A stretch of DNA of 64,000 nt from Ruminococcus sp. (GCF_017464355.1 NZ_JAFUAG010000029.1:1-64000), one strand, 5' to 3'. Positions 15,158 through 25,288 are shown, counted from the first letter of the stretch. Notes: a model not told the origin generated them from the sequence alone. Program-made: numbers and translations.

Positions 15158-16117
15158 TTAATTATCTTCCTCAGAATTGAGCTCGTAGCCCAGTGAATGA
15201 AGCTTCTCGCGAACCTCGTCGAATGACTTCTTACCAAGGTTACGCACCTTCATCATCTCTTCTGCTGACTTTTCGATCAAATCGTTGACTGTGTTGATGC
15301 CTGCGCGCTTCAGACAGTTGAATGAACGCACGGATAAGTCAAGTTCCTCAATGGTCATCTCAAGGATCTTTTCTTTACCCTGATCGTCTTTCTCGACCAT
15401 GATCTCCACAACGTTGGTCTCCTCAGAGAGGTCAACGAAGGGATTAAGATGCTCGTTGAGGAGTTTGGCTGCCATTGAAACAGCTTCCTTAGCGGAGATG
15501 GTACCGTCGGTCCAAACCTCCAGTGTGAGCTTGTCAAAGTCGGTAATATGACCTACACGGGTGTTGTCAACAGTGTAGTTTACCTTGAGTACCGGCGAAT
15601 AGATACTGTCAACGGCGATAATGCCGATAGGTGCATTCTGCATAAGAGACTTGTTCTTCTCAGCAGAAACGTAGCCTCTGCCTCTGTCGATAGTGATCTC
15701 CATATACAGCTTTGCGCCCGCGCCCAGTGTTGCGATATGCATATCGGGAACAAGGATATCTACCTCAGAATCAGCCTTGATGTCGCCTGCGGTAACAACG
15801 CATTCGCCCTCAGCTTCAATGTAGATAGTCTTGGGACCCTCACCGTAAAGCTTTGCAGTCAGACCCTTCAGGTTAAGGATTATCTCAGTAACGTCCTCCT
15901 TAACACCGGGGATAGTTGAAAGTTCGTGGTGTACGCCGTCTATCTTTACAGATGTAACAGCCACACCGGGTAAAGAGGAGAGCAGTACACGTCTCAGACT
16001 GTTGCCGAGAGTTATACCATAGCCGCGCTCCAGAGGCTCGAGAATAAACTTGCCGTATGTTCCGTTGCTCTTAAGCTCAGGCGTTTCGATCTTTGGCTTT
16101 TCTATCTTTTCAAGCAT
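15158..16117 (-). CDS. rpoA: RNA polymerase alpha subunit
   Basis: 319 aa. The N-terminal assembly domain has [25 protein letters not shown], and the C-terminal DNA- and regulator-binding domain has [20 protein letters not shown] and [12 protein letters not shown]. The frame opens at 16138, but the ATG at 16117 follows AGGAGGG by six bases and gives the usual [11 protein letters not shown] start. It lies between rpsD and rplQ as in other Firmicutes. Confidence 0.98.
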   Translation of the reverse strand: MLEKIEKPKIETPELKSNGTYGKFILEPLERGYGITLGNSLRRVLLSSLPGVAVTSVKIDGVHHELSTIPGVKEDVTEIILNLKGLTAKLYGEGPKTIYIEAEGECVVTAGDIKADSEVDILVPDMHIATLGAGAKLYMEITIDRGRGYVSAEKNKSLMQNAPIGIIAVDSIYSPVLKVNYTVDNTRVGHITDFDKLTLEVWTDGTISAKEAVSMAAKLLNEHLNPFVDLSEETNVVEIMVEKDDQGKEKILEMTIEELDLSVRSFNCLKRAGINTVNDLIEKSAEEMMKVRNLGKKSFDEVREKLHSLGYELNSEEDN

Positions 16118-16233
16118 TAATAACCCTCCTGTTTTCAAACAAAATTAGTATTATGTCCGATTGGTCCAAATAACACGCTGCGTCTTGGCGGCTGTACCCT
16201 TTTGAGGTACAGCTCACAAGAAGCGTCGGCGGA
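16118..16233 (-). promoter_or_regulatory. structured spacer between rpsD and rpoA
   Basis: This 116-nt gap is long for this operon. On the minus strand GCTGTACC and GGTACAGC (16191-16198, 16206-16213) form an 8-bp hairpin. Complementary CTTG/CAAG segments flank it and could extend the stem. No T-run follows. Confidence 0.4.
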
Positions 16234-16830
16234 TTACTTAGAATACAGCTCTACGATCAGGTGCTCCTCGATCTCGTAATCGAGGTCTTCCTTAACAGGC
16301 ATACGAACTACCTTTGCAGTCTGGTTCTCCTTGTCCATTTCCAGCCAAGTGGGAACAGTTCTGCCAGCAGTAGTCTCGATGATCTGCTTGAACTTGGGGC
16401 TCTTCTTGCTGTTCTCCTTCAGGGAGATAACGTCGCCCACCTTCACTCTGTAGGAAGGTATATCAACTCTCTTGCCATTTACAAGATAGTGACCGTGTAC
16501 GACCAGCTGTCTGGCCTCACGTCTGGTCATGGACAGACCCATTCTGAAAACAACGCTGTCCAGTCTGGATTCCAGTATGGTCAGCAGATTGGTACCTGCC
16601 TGGCCGTCCATCTTCTGAGCGATCTCAAAATAGTGGTGGAACTGCTTCTCCAGAACACCGTAGATAAATCTCAGCTTCTGCTTCTCCTTCAGCTGAAGAC
16701 CGTACTCGGAAACCTTCTTCCTCTTGTTTGCATTGGGGTCACGCTTAGTTTCCTTAGCGACACCCATAACCATAGGGCTTATGCCCAGATACTTGCATTT
16801 CTTGAGTATTGGTTCTCTGTTTACTGCCAT
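16234..16830 (-). CDS. rpsD: ribosomal protein S4
   Basis: Primary 16S-binding assembly protein of 198 aa, and an autoregulator in many bacteria. The S4 RNA-binding domain is seen as SRLDSVVFRMGLSMTRREARQLVVHGHYLVNGKRVDIPS. The N-terminal region keeps only one cysteine (KKCKYLG), so it is the zinc-free form. A clean GGAGG precedes the ATG. Foldable spacers lie on both sides. Confidence 0.98.
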   Translation of the reverse strand: MAVNREPILKKCKYLGISPMVMGVAKETKRDPNANKRKKVSEYGLQLKEKQKLRFIYGVLEKQFHHYFEIAQKMDGQAGTNLLTILESRLDSVVFRMGLSMTRREARQLVVHGHYLVNGKRVDIPSYRVKVGDVISLKENSKKSPKFKQIIETTAGRTVPTWLEMDKENQTAKVVRMPVKEDLDYEIEEHLIVELYSK

Positions 16831-16932
16831 TTTAAATGACCTCCGTTTTCAATGTTATATCGGGTCTTGAGTCTTACGCAGCTGCTGCTCTACCCGACTT
16901 TGAGTTAAACTTGAAACTCAAATCGTCTGTAA
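16831..16932 (-). promoter_or_regulatory. structured spacer upstream of rpsD
   Basis: In 102 nt the minus strand can form TTTGAGTT/AACTCAAA (16899-16906 with 16915-16922) and a larger CGGGT/ACCCG stem (16861-16865 with 16892-16896) just before the rpsD RBS. Position and structure suit an S4 autoregulatory element, which is inference. Confidence 0.4.
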
Positions 16933-17331
16933 TTACACTCTTCTTCTCTTGGGGGGACGGCAACCGTTGTGGGGGATAGGAGTAACGTCCTTGATCAGTG
17001 TTACTTCCAGCTCCTCGGACTGCAGTGCTCTGATAGCAGCTTCACGTCCGGCGCCGGGTCCCTTTACGAATACCTGAACTTCCTTCAGGCCATGCTCCTT
17101 AGCAGCTCTTGCAGCTGTCTCTGCTGCGGTCTGTGCAGCGAAAGGAGTAGACTTCTTGGAGCCTCTGAAACCAAGTCCGCCTGCGGAAGCCCAAGAAATT
17201 GCGTTACCCTGAGTATCAGTGATGGTAACGATGGTGTTGTTGAATGTGGACTGGATATGAACCTGTCCCTTTTCAATGTTCTTTCTTTCACGACGGCGAC
17301 GTACAGTCGTCTTCTTCTTAGCCTGAGCCAT
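16933..17331 (-). CDS. rpsK: ribosomal protein S11
   Basis: 132 aa with a basic N-terminus, [16 protein letters not shown], and [12 protein letters not shown] followed by [13 protein letters not shown] at the C-terminus, all family signatures. It follows rpsM by 15 bp. Confidence 0.98.
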   Translation of the reverse strand: MAQAKKKTTVRRRRERKNIEKGQVHIQSTFNNTIVTITDTQGNAISWASAGGLGFRGSKKSTPFAAQTAAETAARAAKEHGLKEVQVFVKGPGAGREAAIRALQSEELEVTLIKDVTPIPHNGCRPPKRRRV

Positions 17332-17346
17332 GCTTCATACCCTCCC

Positions 17347-17715
17347 TTACTTCTTCTTGTTAGCGATGGTCTTAACAGGACCCTTACGAGTTCTTGCGTT
17401 CGTCTTGGTTCTCTGACCTCTAACGGGCAGACCCTTTCTGTGACGAAGGCCTCTGTAGCAACCGATCTCTGTAAGTCTCTTGATGTTCAGAGCAACTGTT
17501 CTTCTCAGGTCGCCCTCAACAGTCAGGTTGTGATCAATATATTCACGAAGCTTAGCTACGTCATCCTCAGACATATCCTTAACTCTTACATCAGGATCAA
17601 CGCCTGTTTCCTTGATGATCTTTGTAGCAGTCTTCTGACCAATGCCGTAAACGTAGGTAAGAGCGATCTCGATCCTCTTATCTCTGGGCAGGTCTATACC
17701 AGCAATACGAGCCAT
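17347..17715 (-). CDS. rpsM: ribosomal protein S13
   Basis: 122 aa. [21 protein letters not shown] is the typical N-terminus, then GIG(Q)[14 protein letters not shown] and [21 protein letters not shown]. It contacts the tRNA and L5 in the ribosome. First conserved gene after rpmJ. Confidence 0.98.
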   Translation of the reverse strand: MARIAGIDLPRDKRIEIALTYVYGIGQKTATKIIKETGVDPDVRVKDMSEDDVAKLREYIDHNLTVEGDLRRTVALNIKRLTEIGCYRGLRHRKGLPVRGQRTKTNARTRKGPVKTIANKKK

Positions 17716-17744
17716 TATTTAGCTGCACCTCCATTATTGGTTTG

Positions 17745-17858
17745 TTAGCCCTGACGCTGCTTGTGCTTAGGATTCTGGCAGATAACCATTATCTTGCCCT
17801 TCCTCTTGATGATCTTGCACTTTTCGCAGATAGGCTTAACTGAAGGTCTTACTTTCAT
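17745..17858 (-). CDS. rpmJ: ribosomal protein L36
   Basis: 37 aa, translated by hand: it starts [20 protein letters not shown] and ends KHKQRQG. The zinc ribbon C11, C14, C27, H32 is complete, so this is the zinc-containing form. The start is preceded by AAGGAGG. It sits between infA and rpsM as in other Firmicutes. Confidence 0.97.
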   Translation of the reverse strand: MKVRPSVKPICEKCKIIKRKGKIMVICQNPKHKQRQG

Positions 17859-17934
17859 TGAAATACCTCCTTCGATTATCCGAGCCTCGCGGCTCTCAAC
17901 GTATAAGGGGAAAGCCTTGTTGCAACCGCTTTGC

Positions 17935-18153
17935 TTACTTAGCTCTCCAGGTTATTCTTCCCTTTGTCAAGTCATAAGGCGACATCTCGACTGTGACCTT
18001 ATCACCGGGCACGATACGAATGTAGTTCATACGCAGCTTACCCGAAATATGAGCAAGAATTTTATGACCGTTTGTGAGTTCAACTGTGAATGTTGCGTTA
18101 GGCAGCGCCTCCACAACTGTACCCTCTACTTCAAGTACATCTTCTTTCGACAT
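17935..18153 (-). CDS. infA: translation initiation factor IF-1
   Basis: 72 aa, a single OB-fold domain. [43 protein letters not shown] and TKGRITWR match the family end to end. IF-1 binds the ribosomal A site during initiation. Its first base overlaps the last base of the preceding KOW gene. Confidence 0.98.
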   Translation of the reverse strand: MSKEDVLEVEGTVVEALPNATFTVELTNGHKILAHISGKLRMNYIRIVPGDKVTVEMSPYDLTKGRITWRAK

Positions 18154-18443
18154 TAAAAAACCTCCCCACTCAAAGGTCTTGTCTGCTGTTCCTCGGTATG
18201 GGTCAGGTACCGATTTATCAGCCGTCTTAACTTCTTGTTAGTCAATTCGTCGGCATACGCAGGCGCATCTGCAGGTGAAATGTGCTTTATGCTTTTCTTC
18301 TTGGGACTTTCGGCCTTTCGGTGCCGTCCGTCCGCCAGATACACAAAGCCGCCGTCAACTCTCACTGCAACAAAGAGGGAGCCTTTCTCACGGCCTGCCA
18401 GCGCCCATACCAATGAACCGACCTGTATCACACCGTCTGCCAT
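18153..18443 (-). CDS. KOW-domain RNA-binding protein, L14e-like
   Basis: 96 aa. The N-terminus ([21 protein letters not shown]) is a KOW motif as found in ribosomal proteins and NusG. A lysine-rich KSIKHISP segment and a helical [17 protein letters not shown] tail follow. Small KOW proteins of this kind lie between map and infA in many Clostridia and are uncharacterised. The ATG overlaps the map stop (TGATG); a GTG three bases earlier is an alternative. The protein may bind rRNA or mRNA, but its role is unknown. Confidence 0.88.
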   Translation of the reverse strand: MADGVIQVGSLVWALAGREKGSLFVAVRVDGGFVYLADGRHRKAESPKKKSIKHISPADAPAYADELTNKKLRRLINRYLTHTEEQQTRPLSGEVF

Positions 18444-19189
18444 CACAGTTTGCTGAGTATCACACAGCCGTCCTGTGTAACAGCGATCGCGTGCTCAAAA
18501 TGTGCGGACCATTTGCCGTCCTGTGTTTTGACAGTCCAGCCGTCGGGCAGTACCTTGATAGCTGCCGTGCCCATGTTTATCATAGGCTCGATGCAGATGA
18601 CCATACCTGCCTGGAGTCTTACTCCGTGGCCTGCCCTGCCGTAGTTGGGCACCTCGGGATCTTCGTGAAGATCTCTGCCCAGTCCGTGTCCGCAGTATTC
18701 TCTGACGACTGAAAAGCCTCTATCCTCGTTATACTTCTGTATAGCGGCACCGATGTCGCCTATCCTTACGCCGGGCTTTACCATTTTGATAGCCTCGTAA
18801 AGACTTTGCTCGGTAGAGTCAAGCAGTGCCTGAACGTCGTCTGAGATCTTGCCGCAGGCAAATGTCTTGCAGGAGTCGCCGTGGTAGCCGTCAACAAAAG
18901 CGCCCGTATCAACGGAAACTATGTCGCCCTCCAGTATCTTCCTGCTGCCGGGTATACCGTGAATGACCTCGTCATTCACCGATATGCAGGCTGCTGCGGG
19001 AAATCCGCCGTAGCCCTTGAAGCCCGGCTTTGCGCCGTGAGAAAGGATATATCTCTCAACGACCTTATCCAGCTCGTGAGTGGTCATACCCGGTCTCAGC
19101 GCTTCACCTGCTGCCTGTATAGCACAAGCGGTTATATAACCTGCCTTGCGCATTTTTTCTATTTCCTTATTGGATTTGATACATATCAT
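18443..19189 (-). CDS. map: methionine aminopeptidase, type I
   Basis: 248 aa; removes the initiator methionine from new proteins. The five metal ligands are visible as the D of VDTGAFVDG, the D of YHGDSCKT, the H of GHGLGRDLHEDP, the E of CIEPMI and the E of FEHAIAVT. It follows adk by 27 bp and overlaps the KOW gene. Confidence 0.98.
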   Translation of the reverse strand: MICIKSNKEIEKMRKAGYITACAIQAAGEALRPGMTTHELDKVVERYILSHGAKPGFKGYGGFPAAACISVNDEVIHGIPGSRKILEGDIVSVDTGAFVDGYHGDSCKTFACGKISDDVQALLDSTEQSLYEAIKMVKPGVRIGDIGAAIQKYNEDRGFSVVREYCGHGLGRDLHEDPEVPNYGRAGHGVRLQAGMVICIEPMINMGTAAIKVLPDGWTVKTQDGKWSAHFEHAIAVTQDGCVILSKL

Positions 19190-19216
19190 TTGAAAATTAC
19201 GCTTTCTATATAAATA

Positions 19217-19852
19217 TCAAGCCTTGAGAGCAGCCATAACTGCTGCGGAGGTTTCCTCAACAGTGTCGCGCCCCTTTACGGAGGTCAGCTTACCCTGCTT
19301 CTCATAGTAACCCTTGAGGGGTTCAGTGGTCTTATGATATGTTTCCAGTCTGCTCTTAACAGTAGCGGGCTCGTCGTCCTTGCGGATAACGATAGGCTTG
19401 CCGCAGACATCGCAAACGCCTTCTACCTTAGAGGGCTTGAAGTCCACATGGTAGGTAGCGCCGCAGTCCAGGCAAACTCTTCTGCCCGAAAGTCTCTGCT
19501 GGATAGTGTCATCAGCGACATCTATCTCAATGACCTTGTCTATCTGAACGCCCATAGCGTCCAGAGCCTCGGCCTGGGGAACAGATCTGGGGAAACCGTC
19601 GAGAATGAAGCCATTCTGTGCGTCAGGCTCAGCGATCCTGTCCTTCAGTATACCGATAACGATATCGTCAGATACCAGTGCGCCTGCGTCCATAGCTGCC
19701 TTAGCCTTCAGGCCGTACTCTGTGCCTGCCTTTACAGCAGCCCTGAGCATATTGCCTGTGGAAATGGTAGGAATGTTCAGCTCCTTGCAGATGACCTCTG
19801 CCTGTGTGCCCTTGCCGGCACCGGGAGCGCCCAAAAGAATGATGTTATTCAT
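19217..19852 (-). CDS. adk: adenylate kinase with zinc-binding lid
   Basis: 211 aa. P-loop [10 protein letters not shown] at the N-terminus and [13 protein letters not shown] in the middle. The LID domain holds CLDCGATYH and CDVCGK, a four-cysteine zinc site typical of Gram-positive Adk. It catalyses ATP + AMP to 2 ADP and follows secY by 30 bp. Confidence 0.98.
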   Translation of the reverse strand: MNNIILLGAPGAGKGTQAEVICKELNIPTISTGNMLRAAVKAGTEYGLKAKAAMDAGALVSDDIVIGILKDRIAEPDAQNGFILDGFPRSVPQAEALDAMGVQIDKVIEIDVADDTIQQRLSGRRVCLDCGATYHVDFKPSKVEGVCDVCGKPIVIRKDDEPATVKSRLETYHKTTEPLKGYYEKQGKLTSVKGRDTVEETSAAVMAALKA

Positions 19853-19882
19853 AAGTCTTACCCCTTTCTCGATCGGAATTTA

Positions 19883-21193
19883 TCATTTCAGGAACCCGGA
19901 GTGATGACGCATCATCATCTGAGATTCCATAGTTCTTGCAGTTTCAAGCGCAACGCTTACTACGATGAGTATAGAAGTACCGCCCATAGCGATATTCATT
20001 CTGGTTATAGCAGTGAATATGATAGGGAAGATAGCGATTATACCCAGGAACACTGCACCCACCAGAGTGATCTTACCAAGTATCCTCTGGAAGTAGTCGC
20101 TGGTAGGCTTACCGGGTCTGATACCGGGAACGCCGCCGTTGTTCTGTCTGAGGTTATTTGCGATCTCTACCGGGTTGTAGGACATACTTACATAGAAGTA
20201 GTTGAACGCGATTATGAGAACGAAATACAGACAGCCGTAGAAGGGATGAGTGTACTCGAACCAGTGGAGCAGGTTGTAATAGAAGGTACCTGCCTTAGGT
20301 TCGCCCGTAAACAGCTTGAGCGTCTGGGGGATAGACATAAAGCTCATCGCAAAGATGATGGGGAGAACGCCGCTCATCGCGATCTTGATCGGGATGTAAG
20401 TGTTCTGGCCGCCGTACTGCTTTCTGCCTACAACGCGCTTTGCATACTGTATCGGTATCCTTCTCTCGGCATTGTTCATGAAGATGATGAATGCTATCAT
20501 GAGAATGAATACCACGATGATGATAGGAACCAGTATCATGTTCTTTGCCTCGCCGGTGCCCATCATCTTGACCAGGCTGATGACAGCCTCAGGTCCTCTT
20601 GCGATGATACCTGCGAACAGCAGCATGGATACGCCGTTGCCTATACCGTTTTCATTTATCCTGTCGCCCAGCCAGATAGTCAGCGAAGCGCCTGCCACGA
20701 AGCAGAGGATAATGATAACTTCAGTGAAATATCTCTCAAAGGTGTGGCCTGTGTACTGAACTACCTGAAGACCGTTAACGTTCATCAGTGTTCTGTAGTA
20801 AGCCCAGCCCTGGAACAGTGCGATACCCAGTGCAGTGTACTTGGTGATCTTGTTCAGGGTCTTTCTGCCTTCCATGCCTTCCTTGGAAAGTCTTTCCAGA
20901 GGAGGAAGTGCGTAGGTCAGCAGCTGTATGATGATCTGCGCGTTGATGTAAGGACCCACGGACAGAGCCATCAGAGTTGCCTTTGAGAAGTTACCGCCCG
21001 AAAGGACGTTCAGGTAACTGAAAAAGTCACCTGAATTTTTGCTGCCTTCGAACCATGTTTCCAGTGCAGCGGAGTCAAGATAGGGCACAGGGATCGTGCC
21101 GCCTATCCTGTATATAACGATGATGAAAAATGTAAATAGAAGCTTTCTTCTTAATTCCGGGACCTTCCAGGCATTACGAAATGTCTCTATCAC
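19883..21193 (-). CDS. secY: SecY preprotein translocase subunit
   Basis: 436 aa with ten hydrophobic segments. MIETFRNAWKVPELRRKLLFTF is the cytoplasmic start. GGTIPVPYLDS and GVLPIIFAMSFMSIPQTL are present, and the cytoplasmic loop has ERRIPIQYAKRVVGRKQYGGQ. It is the central channel of SecYEG. It follows rplO by 2 bp and is probably translationally coupled. Confidence 0.98.
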   Translation of the reverse strand: MIETFRNAWKVPELRRKLLFTFFIIVIYRIGGTIPVPYLDSAALETWFEGSKNSGDFFSYLNVLSGGNFSKATLMALSVGPYINAQIIIQLLTYALPPLERLSKEGMEGRKTLNKITKYTALGIALFQGWAYYRTLMNVNGLQVVQYTGHTFERYFTEVIIILCFVAGASLTIWLGDRINENGIGNGVSMLLFAGIIARGPEAVISLVKMMGTGEAKNMILVPIIIVVFILMIAFIIFMNNAERRIPIQYAKRVVGRKQYGGQNTYIPIKIAMSGVLPIIFAMSFMSIPQTLKLFTGEPKAGTFYYNLLHWFEYTHPFYGCLYFVLIIAFNYFYVSMSYNPVEIANNLRQNNGGVPGIRPGKPTSDYFQRILGKITLVGAVFLGIIAIFPIIFTAITRMNIAMGGTSILIVVSVALETARTMESQMMMRHHSGFLK

Positions 21194-21195
21194 AA

Positions 21196-21636
21196 TTACA
21201 TCACCTCAGCCTTCCCGCCTGCCTTTTCGATTTTCTCCTTAGCTGCTGCGGAGAACTTAGCAGCCTTGACGGTAAGGTTTTTGGTGAGTTCTCCGTTTCC
21301 GAGAACCTTGATTCCATCGAGCTCCTTCTTGATGATGCCGGATGCCTTCAGCAGTTCAGTATCAACTACTGTACCATCTACGAACTTCTCAAGATCGGAT
21401 ACATTTATGACCGCATACTTAGTTGCGAATATATTGTTGAATCCACGCTTAGGAATTCTTCTTGCAAGAGCGGTCTGACCACCCTCGAAGCCGGGTCTGA
21501 TGCTGCCGCCGGATCTTGCCTTCTGGCCCTTGTGACCCTTGCCTGCAGTCTTGCCGTTTCCTGAACCGTGACCTCTGCCCACACGCTTAACGTCTCTTAC
21601 TGCGCCGGGATTAGGTGATAATTCGTGAAGCTTCAT
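21196..21636 (-). CDS. rplO: ribosomal protein L15
   Basis: 146 aa. [22 protein letters not shown], the glycine/lysine-rich [20 protein letters not shown], and [17 protein letters not shown] identify it. It spans the 23S rRNA core. Normal length and position before secY. Confidence 0.98.
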   Translation of the reverse strand: MKLHELSPNPGAVRDVKRVGRGHGSGNGKTAGKGHKGQKARSGGSIRPGFEGGQTALARRIPKRGFNNIFATKYAVINVSDLEKFVDGTVVDTELLKASGIIKKELDGIKVLGNGELTKNLTVKAAKFSAAAKEKIEKAGGKAEVM

Positions 21637-21654
21637 GTTGTCGCACCTCCCTGC

Positions 21655-21834
21655 TTACGCTTCGGTTACTTTAATAAGGTGGGATACCAGCTTGATCTTG
21701 CCCTGTGTACAAGCGTTGTCGGGCTGCTCGGTCGTATCCCCGATTTTTCTCAGACCAAGAGAATTTGCAGTGGCGATCTGCTTCTCGCTTCTGCCATTCA
21801 GGCTCTTGATCAGCTGAATTTTCAGGTTTGCCAT
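21655..21834 (-). CDS. rpmD: ribosomal protein L30
   Basis: 59 aa, translated by hand: it starts MANLKIQLIKSLNGRSEKQI, has ATANSLGLRKIGDTTEQ in the middle and ends KLVSHLIKVTEA. This is the complete short bacterial L30. AGGAGG precedes the ATG, and it lies between rpsE and rplO as expected. Confidence 0.97.
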   Translation of the reverse strand: MANLKIQLIKSLNGRSEKQIATANSLGLRKIGDTTEQPDNACTQGKIKLVSHLIKVTEA

Positions 21835-21848
21835 ACTGTTTATCCTCC

Positions 21849-22352
21849 TTATTCAAATATTTCCTTTACAGTCTTGCCTCTCAGCTCAGCGATAGCCTCA
21901 GCGCTTCTTACGCTGGTCAGACCGTTGATGGTAGCTCTTACTGCATTGTAAGGATTGTTAGAGCGAAGCGACTTTGCTCTGATGTCTCTTATGCCGGCTG
22001 CTTCAACCACTGCTCTCACAGTGCCGCCTGCGATGATACCTGTACCGGGTGCGGCGGGCTTGAGGAGAACCTCACCTGCGCCGAACTTGCCTACGATCTC
22101 GTGGGGTATCGTTGTACCCTTGAGGGAGATCTTTACCAGGTTCTTCTTAGCGTCCTGAATAGCCTTTCTGATAGCGTCGGGAACTTCGCCCGACTTACCG
22201 ATGCCGAAGCCAACGATGCCGTTGCCGTCGCCTACTACTACAAGTGCGGAGAACTTCATGATACGGCCGCCCTTAACAGTCTTGGATACTCTGTTTATTG
22301 CTACGACCTTTTCCTGCAGCTCTTCGATCTTTGAAGCATCTATTAAAGCCAT
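21849..22352 (-). CDS. rpsE: ribosomal protein S5
   Basis: 167 aa. N-terminal double-stranded RNA-binding part with [27 protein letters not shown] and [18 protein letters not shown]-terminal part with [19 protein letters not shown]. It acts in decoding accuracy and 30S helicase activity. Confidence 0.98.
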   Translation of the reverse strand: MALIDASKIEELQEKVVAINRVSKTVKGGRIMKFSALVVVGDGNGIVGFGIGKSGEVPDAIRKAIQDAKKNLVKISLKGTTIPHEIVGKFGAGEVLLKPAAPGTGIIAGGTVRAVVEAAGIRDIRAKSLRSNNPYNAVRATINGLTSVRSAEAIAELRGKTVKEIFE

Positions 22353-22369
22353 TGTTTTTCCTCCTCTTC

Positions 22370-22729
22370 TTAGAACTTAAGTCCGCCTTCACGGGCACCG
22401 TCTGCCAGTTCCTGCACACGGCCGTGATAAAGGAAACCGCCTCTGTCGAATACGACATTCTCAATTCCCTTTGCCTTAGCAGCTTCTGCGATCATCTCGC
22501 CGACCTTGCGTGCGCCTTCCTTGTTGCCGCCGTTGCCCTCGAAGCCCTTAGCCATGGAGGAAGCGGAAGCCAGTGTTACGCCGTTAACATCGTCGATGAT
22601 CTGTGCATAGATATGCTTAGAGGAGCGGAATACGTTGAGGCGGGGGCATTCAGGAGTACCGCTGATCTTGTTGCGGATCCTCTGATGTCTCTTAGTTCTT
22701 GCCTTAGCTCTGTCAAGCTTTTTAACCAT
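22370..22729 (-). CDS. rplR: ribosomal protein L18
   Basis: 119 aa. [31 protein letters not shown] and [26 protein letters not shown] are diagnostic. It binds 5S rRNA with L5. The basic N-terminus is normal. Confidence 0.98.
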   Translation of the reverse strand: MVKKLDRAKARTKRHQRIRNKISGTPECPRLNVFRSSKHIYAQIIDDVNGVTLASASSMAKGFEGNGGNKEGARKVGEMIAEAAKAKGIENVVFDRGGFLYHGRVQELADGAREGGLKF

Positions 22730-22747
22730 AGTGATTCTCTCCTTTTA

Positions 22748-23299
22748 TTACTTCTTGGCACCCTTGCCGGCCTTACCTTCCTTGCGGATAACGTACTCGC
22801 CTTCATAGCGGATACCCTTTCCCTTATAAGGCTCGGGGGGACGCTTCTCGCGGATCTCACAAGCAAACTGACCTACTTCCTGCTTGTCGCAGCCCGATAC
22901 TACGATGTGGTTAGGATCGGGTACTTCGATCTTGATAGTGTCAGTCTCTTCAAAGATCACCTGATGAGAAAATCCCAGGTTCATTACAAGGTTCTTACCC
23001 TGCTTCTGTGCTCTGTAACCAACACCAACGATCTCGAGCTTCTTTGAGAAACCATTGGATACACCCTCTACCATGTTGTTGACGAGGGTCCTTGTCAGAC
23101 CGTGCAGCGACTTGTGCATCTTGTCCTCAGAAGGACGAGCTACGGTGATAACGCCGCCTTCGTTCTTGATTATCATATCCTTGTGGAATGTTTTTGTAAG
23201 TGTGCCCTTAGGACCTTTTACTGTAACTACGTTGCCGTCTGCAACTGTTACCTCTACACCTGCAGGAACACTAATAGGCTTTAAACCGATTCTTGACAT
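22748..23299 (-). CDS. rplF: ribosomal protein L6
   Basis: 183 aa with two similar domains. [29 protein letters not shown] and the C-terminal [19 protein letters not shown] signature are seen. It lies near the sarcin-ricin loop of the 50S subunit. Confidence 0.98.
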   Translation of the reverse strand: MSRIGLKPISVPAGVEVTVADGNVVTVKGPKGTLTKTFHKDMIIKNEGGVITVARPSEDKMHKSLHGLTRTLVNNMVEGVSNGFSKKLEIVGVGYRAQKQGKNLVMNLGFSHQVIFEETDTIKIEVPDPNHIVVSGCDKQEVGQFACEIREKRPPEPYKGKGIRYEGEYVIRKEGKAGKGAKK

Positions 23300-23312
23300 A
23301 TCTTAGTCCTCC

Positions 23313-23711
23313 TTACCAGATGAATGCAAGGACCTCGCCGCCGACATTCAGCTCTCTTGCCTTCTTGTCGGTGATTACGCCCTTAGAGGTGGATACGATA
23401 GCGATACCCATACCCTTGATTACCTTAGGCATATCCTCGCAGCTTGCGTAGATCCTCAGACCGGGCTTTGAAACTCTTCTCAGCCCTGTGATTACGGAAT
23501 TTCTGTTCTCATCATACTTGAGAGTGATCCTGATGATACCCTGCTTACCGTCCTCTATAACGGTGAAGTTCTTTACATAGCCCTCATCTACGAGGATCTG
23601 TGTGATAGACTTCTTCATGTTAGATGCAGGTACATCGACAGTCGCGTGCTTAGCTGTGCTAGCATTGCGTATTCTTGTTAACAGATCTGCAATAGTATCT
23701 GTAATCTGCAT
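23313..23711 (-). CDS. rpsH: ribosomal protein S8
   Basis: 132 aa. [17 protein letters not shown] at the N-terminus and [26 protein letters not shown] at the C-terminus. S8 binds helix 21 of 16S rRNA and is the known autoregulator of the spc operon in E. coli. Confidence 0.98.
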   Translation of the reverse strand: MQITDTIADLLTRIRNASTAKHATVDVPASNMKKSITQILVDEGYVKNFTVIEDGKQGIIRITLKYDENRNSVITGLRRVSKPGLRIYASCEDMPKVIKGMGIAIVSTSKGVITDKKARELNVGGEVLAFIW

Positions 23712-23729
23712 TTGTGCCTACCTCCTTAC

Positions 23730-23915
23730 TTACCAACTTGCCTTCTTAACGCCGGGGATCTGACCGTCATGTGCCAGCTCTCTGAAGCAGATACGGCATA
23801 CGCCGAACTTTCTCAGATATGCGTGGGGTCTGCCGCAGATCTTGCATCTGTTATAAGCACGAGTGGAATACTTAGGAGCAGCCTGCTGCTTATTTATCAT
23901 AGCCTTCTTTGCCAT
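23730..23915 (-). CDS. rpsN: ribosomal protein S14, zinc type
   Basis: 61 aa, the short type Z form, with a CKIC...CRIC zinc knuckle ([21 protein letters not shown]) and the basic tail. The short zinc form is usual for the main operon copy in Firmicutes. Confidence 0.97.
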   Translation of the reverse strand: MAKKAMINKQQAAPKYSTRAYNRCKICGRPHAYLRKFGVCRICFRELAHDGQIPGVKKASW

Positions 23916-23932
23916 TTAACGTATCCTCCTCA

Positions 23933-24478
23933 TTACTTCTCAGCGAAAGGTGCGCCCATCAGTCTGAGCAGCTCCTTGCCTTCTTCATCGGTCTTAGCGG
24001 TAGTGATAAAGTTGATATCCATACCTCTTACCTTGTCGATCTTATCATACTCGATCTCAGGGAAGATCAGCTGCTCCTTCAGACCGGTGGAGTAGTTTCC
24101 TCTGCCGTCGAAAGAATTGGGGTTGATGCCTCTGAAATCTCTTACACGAGGAAATGCTACGTTGAACAGTCTGTCAACGAACTCATACATCTTCTCTGCT
24201 CTCAGTGTTACCTTTACACCGATTATCTGTCCATCTCTCAGCTTGAAGTTTGCAACGCTCTTCTTTGCCTTGCATACGATGGGCTTCTGACCTGTGATAG
24301 CAGCCAGATCGGTCATGATAGCATCGATGACCTTCTTGTTATCCTTATCAGCGCCGCAGCCGACGTTGATAACTACCTTATCAAGCTTAGGTATCTGCAT
24401 TACGTTAGCGTAGCCGAATTTCTTCATCAGTTCAGGAGCTACTGTGCTAACATACTGTTCTTTAAGTCTTGCAGCCAT
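23933..24478 (-). CDS. rplE: ribosomal protein L5
   Basis: 181 aa. [52 protein letters not shown] and [19 protein letters not shown] identify it. It binds 5S rRNA. Confidence 0.98.
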   Translation of the reverse strand: MAARLKEQYVSTVAPELMKKFGYANVMQIPKLDKVVINVGCGADKDNKKVIDAIMTDLAAITGQKPIVCKAKKSVANFKLRDGQIIGVKVTLRAEKMYEFVDRLFNVAFPRVRDFRGINPNSFDGRGNYSTGLKEQLIFPEIEYDKIDKVRGMDINFITTAKTDEEGKELLRLMGAPFAEK

Positions 24479-24494
24479 GTTTAACTCCTCCTTC

Positions 24495-24812
24495 TTAGAA
24501 TTCTTCGCCGCAGCTCTTGCAAACTCTTACCTTAGTTCCGTCTTCCAGGAACTTGTGTGCAACTCTGGTAGGCTTGCCGCACTTGGGGCAAACTGCCATT
24601 ACCTTAGAAGCGTACATTGCAGCCTCTGCATCTACGATGCCGCCCTGCTGCTGTGCGTTTCTGGGCTTTACGTGCTTTCTTGCGATGTTGAGACTCTCAA
24701 CGATCACCTTGCCCTCCTTGGGGGATACCTGGAGGACCTTGCCCTGCTTACCCTTCTCCTTACCGGACAGGATAACGACGGTGTCGCCGGTCTTTACGTG
24801 TACCTTATTCAT
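24495..24812 (-). CDS. rplX: ribosomal protein L24
   Basis: 105 aa with an N-terminal KOW motif ([21 protein letters not shown]) and a C-terminal [10 protein letters not shown]...CKSCGEEF pair that could hold zinc. It is one of two assembly initiators of the 50S subunit. Confidence 0.97.
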   Translation of the reverse strand: MNKVHVKTGDTVVILSGKEKGKQGKVLQVSPKEGKVIVESLNIARKHVKPRNAQQQGGIVDAEAAMYASKVMAVCPKCGKPTRVAHKFLEDGTKVRVCKSCGEEF

Positions 24813-24828
24813 TATAACGACACCTCCA

Positions 24829-25197
24829 TTACAGAACTTCGGGAGCCAGCGACAGGATCTTCATATAATCCTTGTCTCTCAGTTCCTTAGCTACAGGTCC
24901 AAAGATACGTGTACCTCTGGGGTTCTTATCTTCCTTGATTATTACGGCTGCGTTCTCATCAAAACGGATATAAGTTCCGTCTGCTCTTCTGAGACCCTTT
25001 GCCGAACGAACGATGACAGCCTTTACTACATCGCCCTTCTTCACAACTCCGCCTGGTGTTGCTTTCTTAACAGAACAAACTACAACGTCACCGATGTTAG
25101 CATACTTTCTTCTCGTACCGCCGAGAACACGGATGCACATAAGCTCCTTAGCACCGGAGTTATCTGCAACCTTCAGGTAAGTCTGCATCTGTACCAT
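24829..25197 (-). CDS. rplN: ribosomal protein L14
   Basis: 122 aa. [24 protein letters not shown] and [30 protein letters not shown] are family signatures. First gene of the spc segment, preceded by a 91-nt spacer. Confidence 0.98.
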   Translation of the reverse strand: MVQMQTYLKVADNSGAKELMCIRVLGGTRRKYANIGDVVVCSVKKATPGGVVKKGDVVKAVIVRSAKGLRRADGTYIRFDENAAVIIKEDKNPRGTRIFGPVAKELRDKDYMKILSLAPEVL

Positions 25198-25288
25198 TGA
25201 AGCGCTCCTCCTTTCAAAACTAGGACTCAGTTACCGCGGCAGGAGCGTCTTTGCGCTCTGCCGAGGAACCTCGCACTCATTATATAAA
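25198..25288 (-). promoter_or_regulatory. structured spacer between rpsQ and rplN
   Basis: 91 nt at the S10/spc boundary. On the minus strand GGCAGAGCG and CGCTCCTGCC (25238-25262) form a stem with one bulged base, and a small CGAGG/CCTCG stem lies just 5' of it. It could be a processing or regulatory hairpin; no promoter is evident. Confidence 0.4.

Noticed and set aside
19334-20986. 550-codon open frame on the + strand
   Set aside because: Antisense to adk and secY; the protein is His/Tyr/Ala-rich without motifs.
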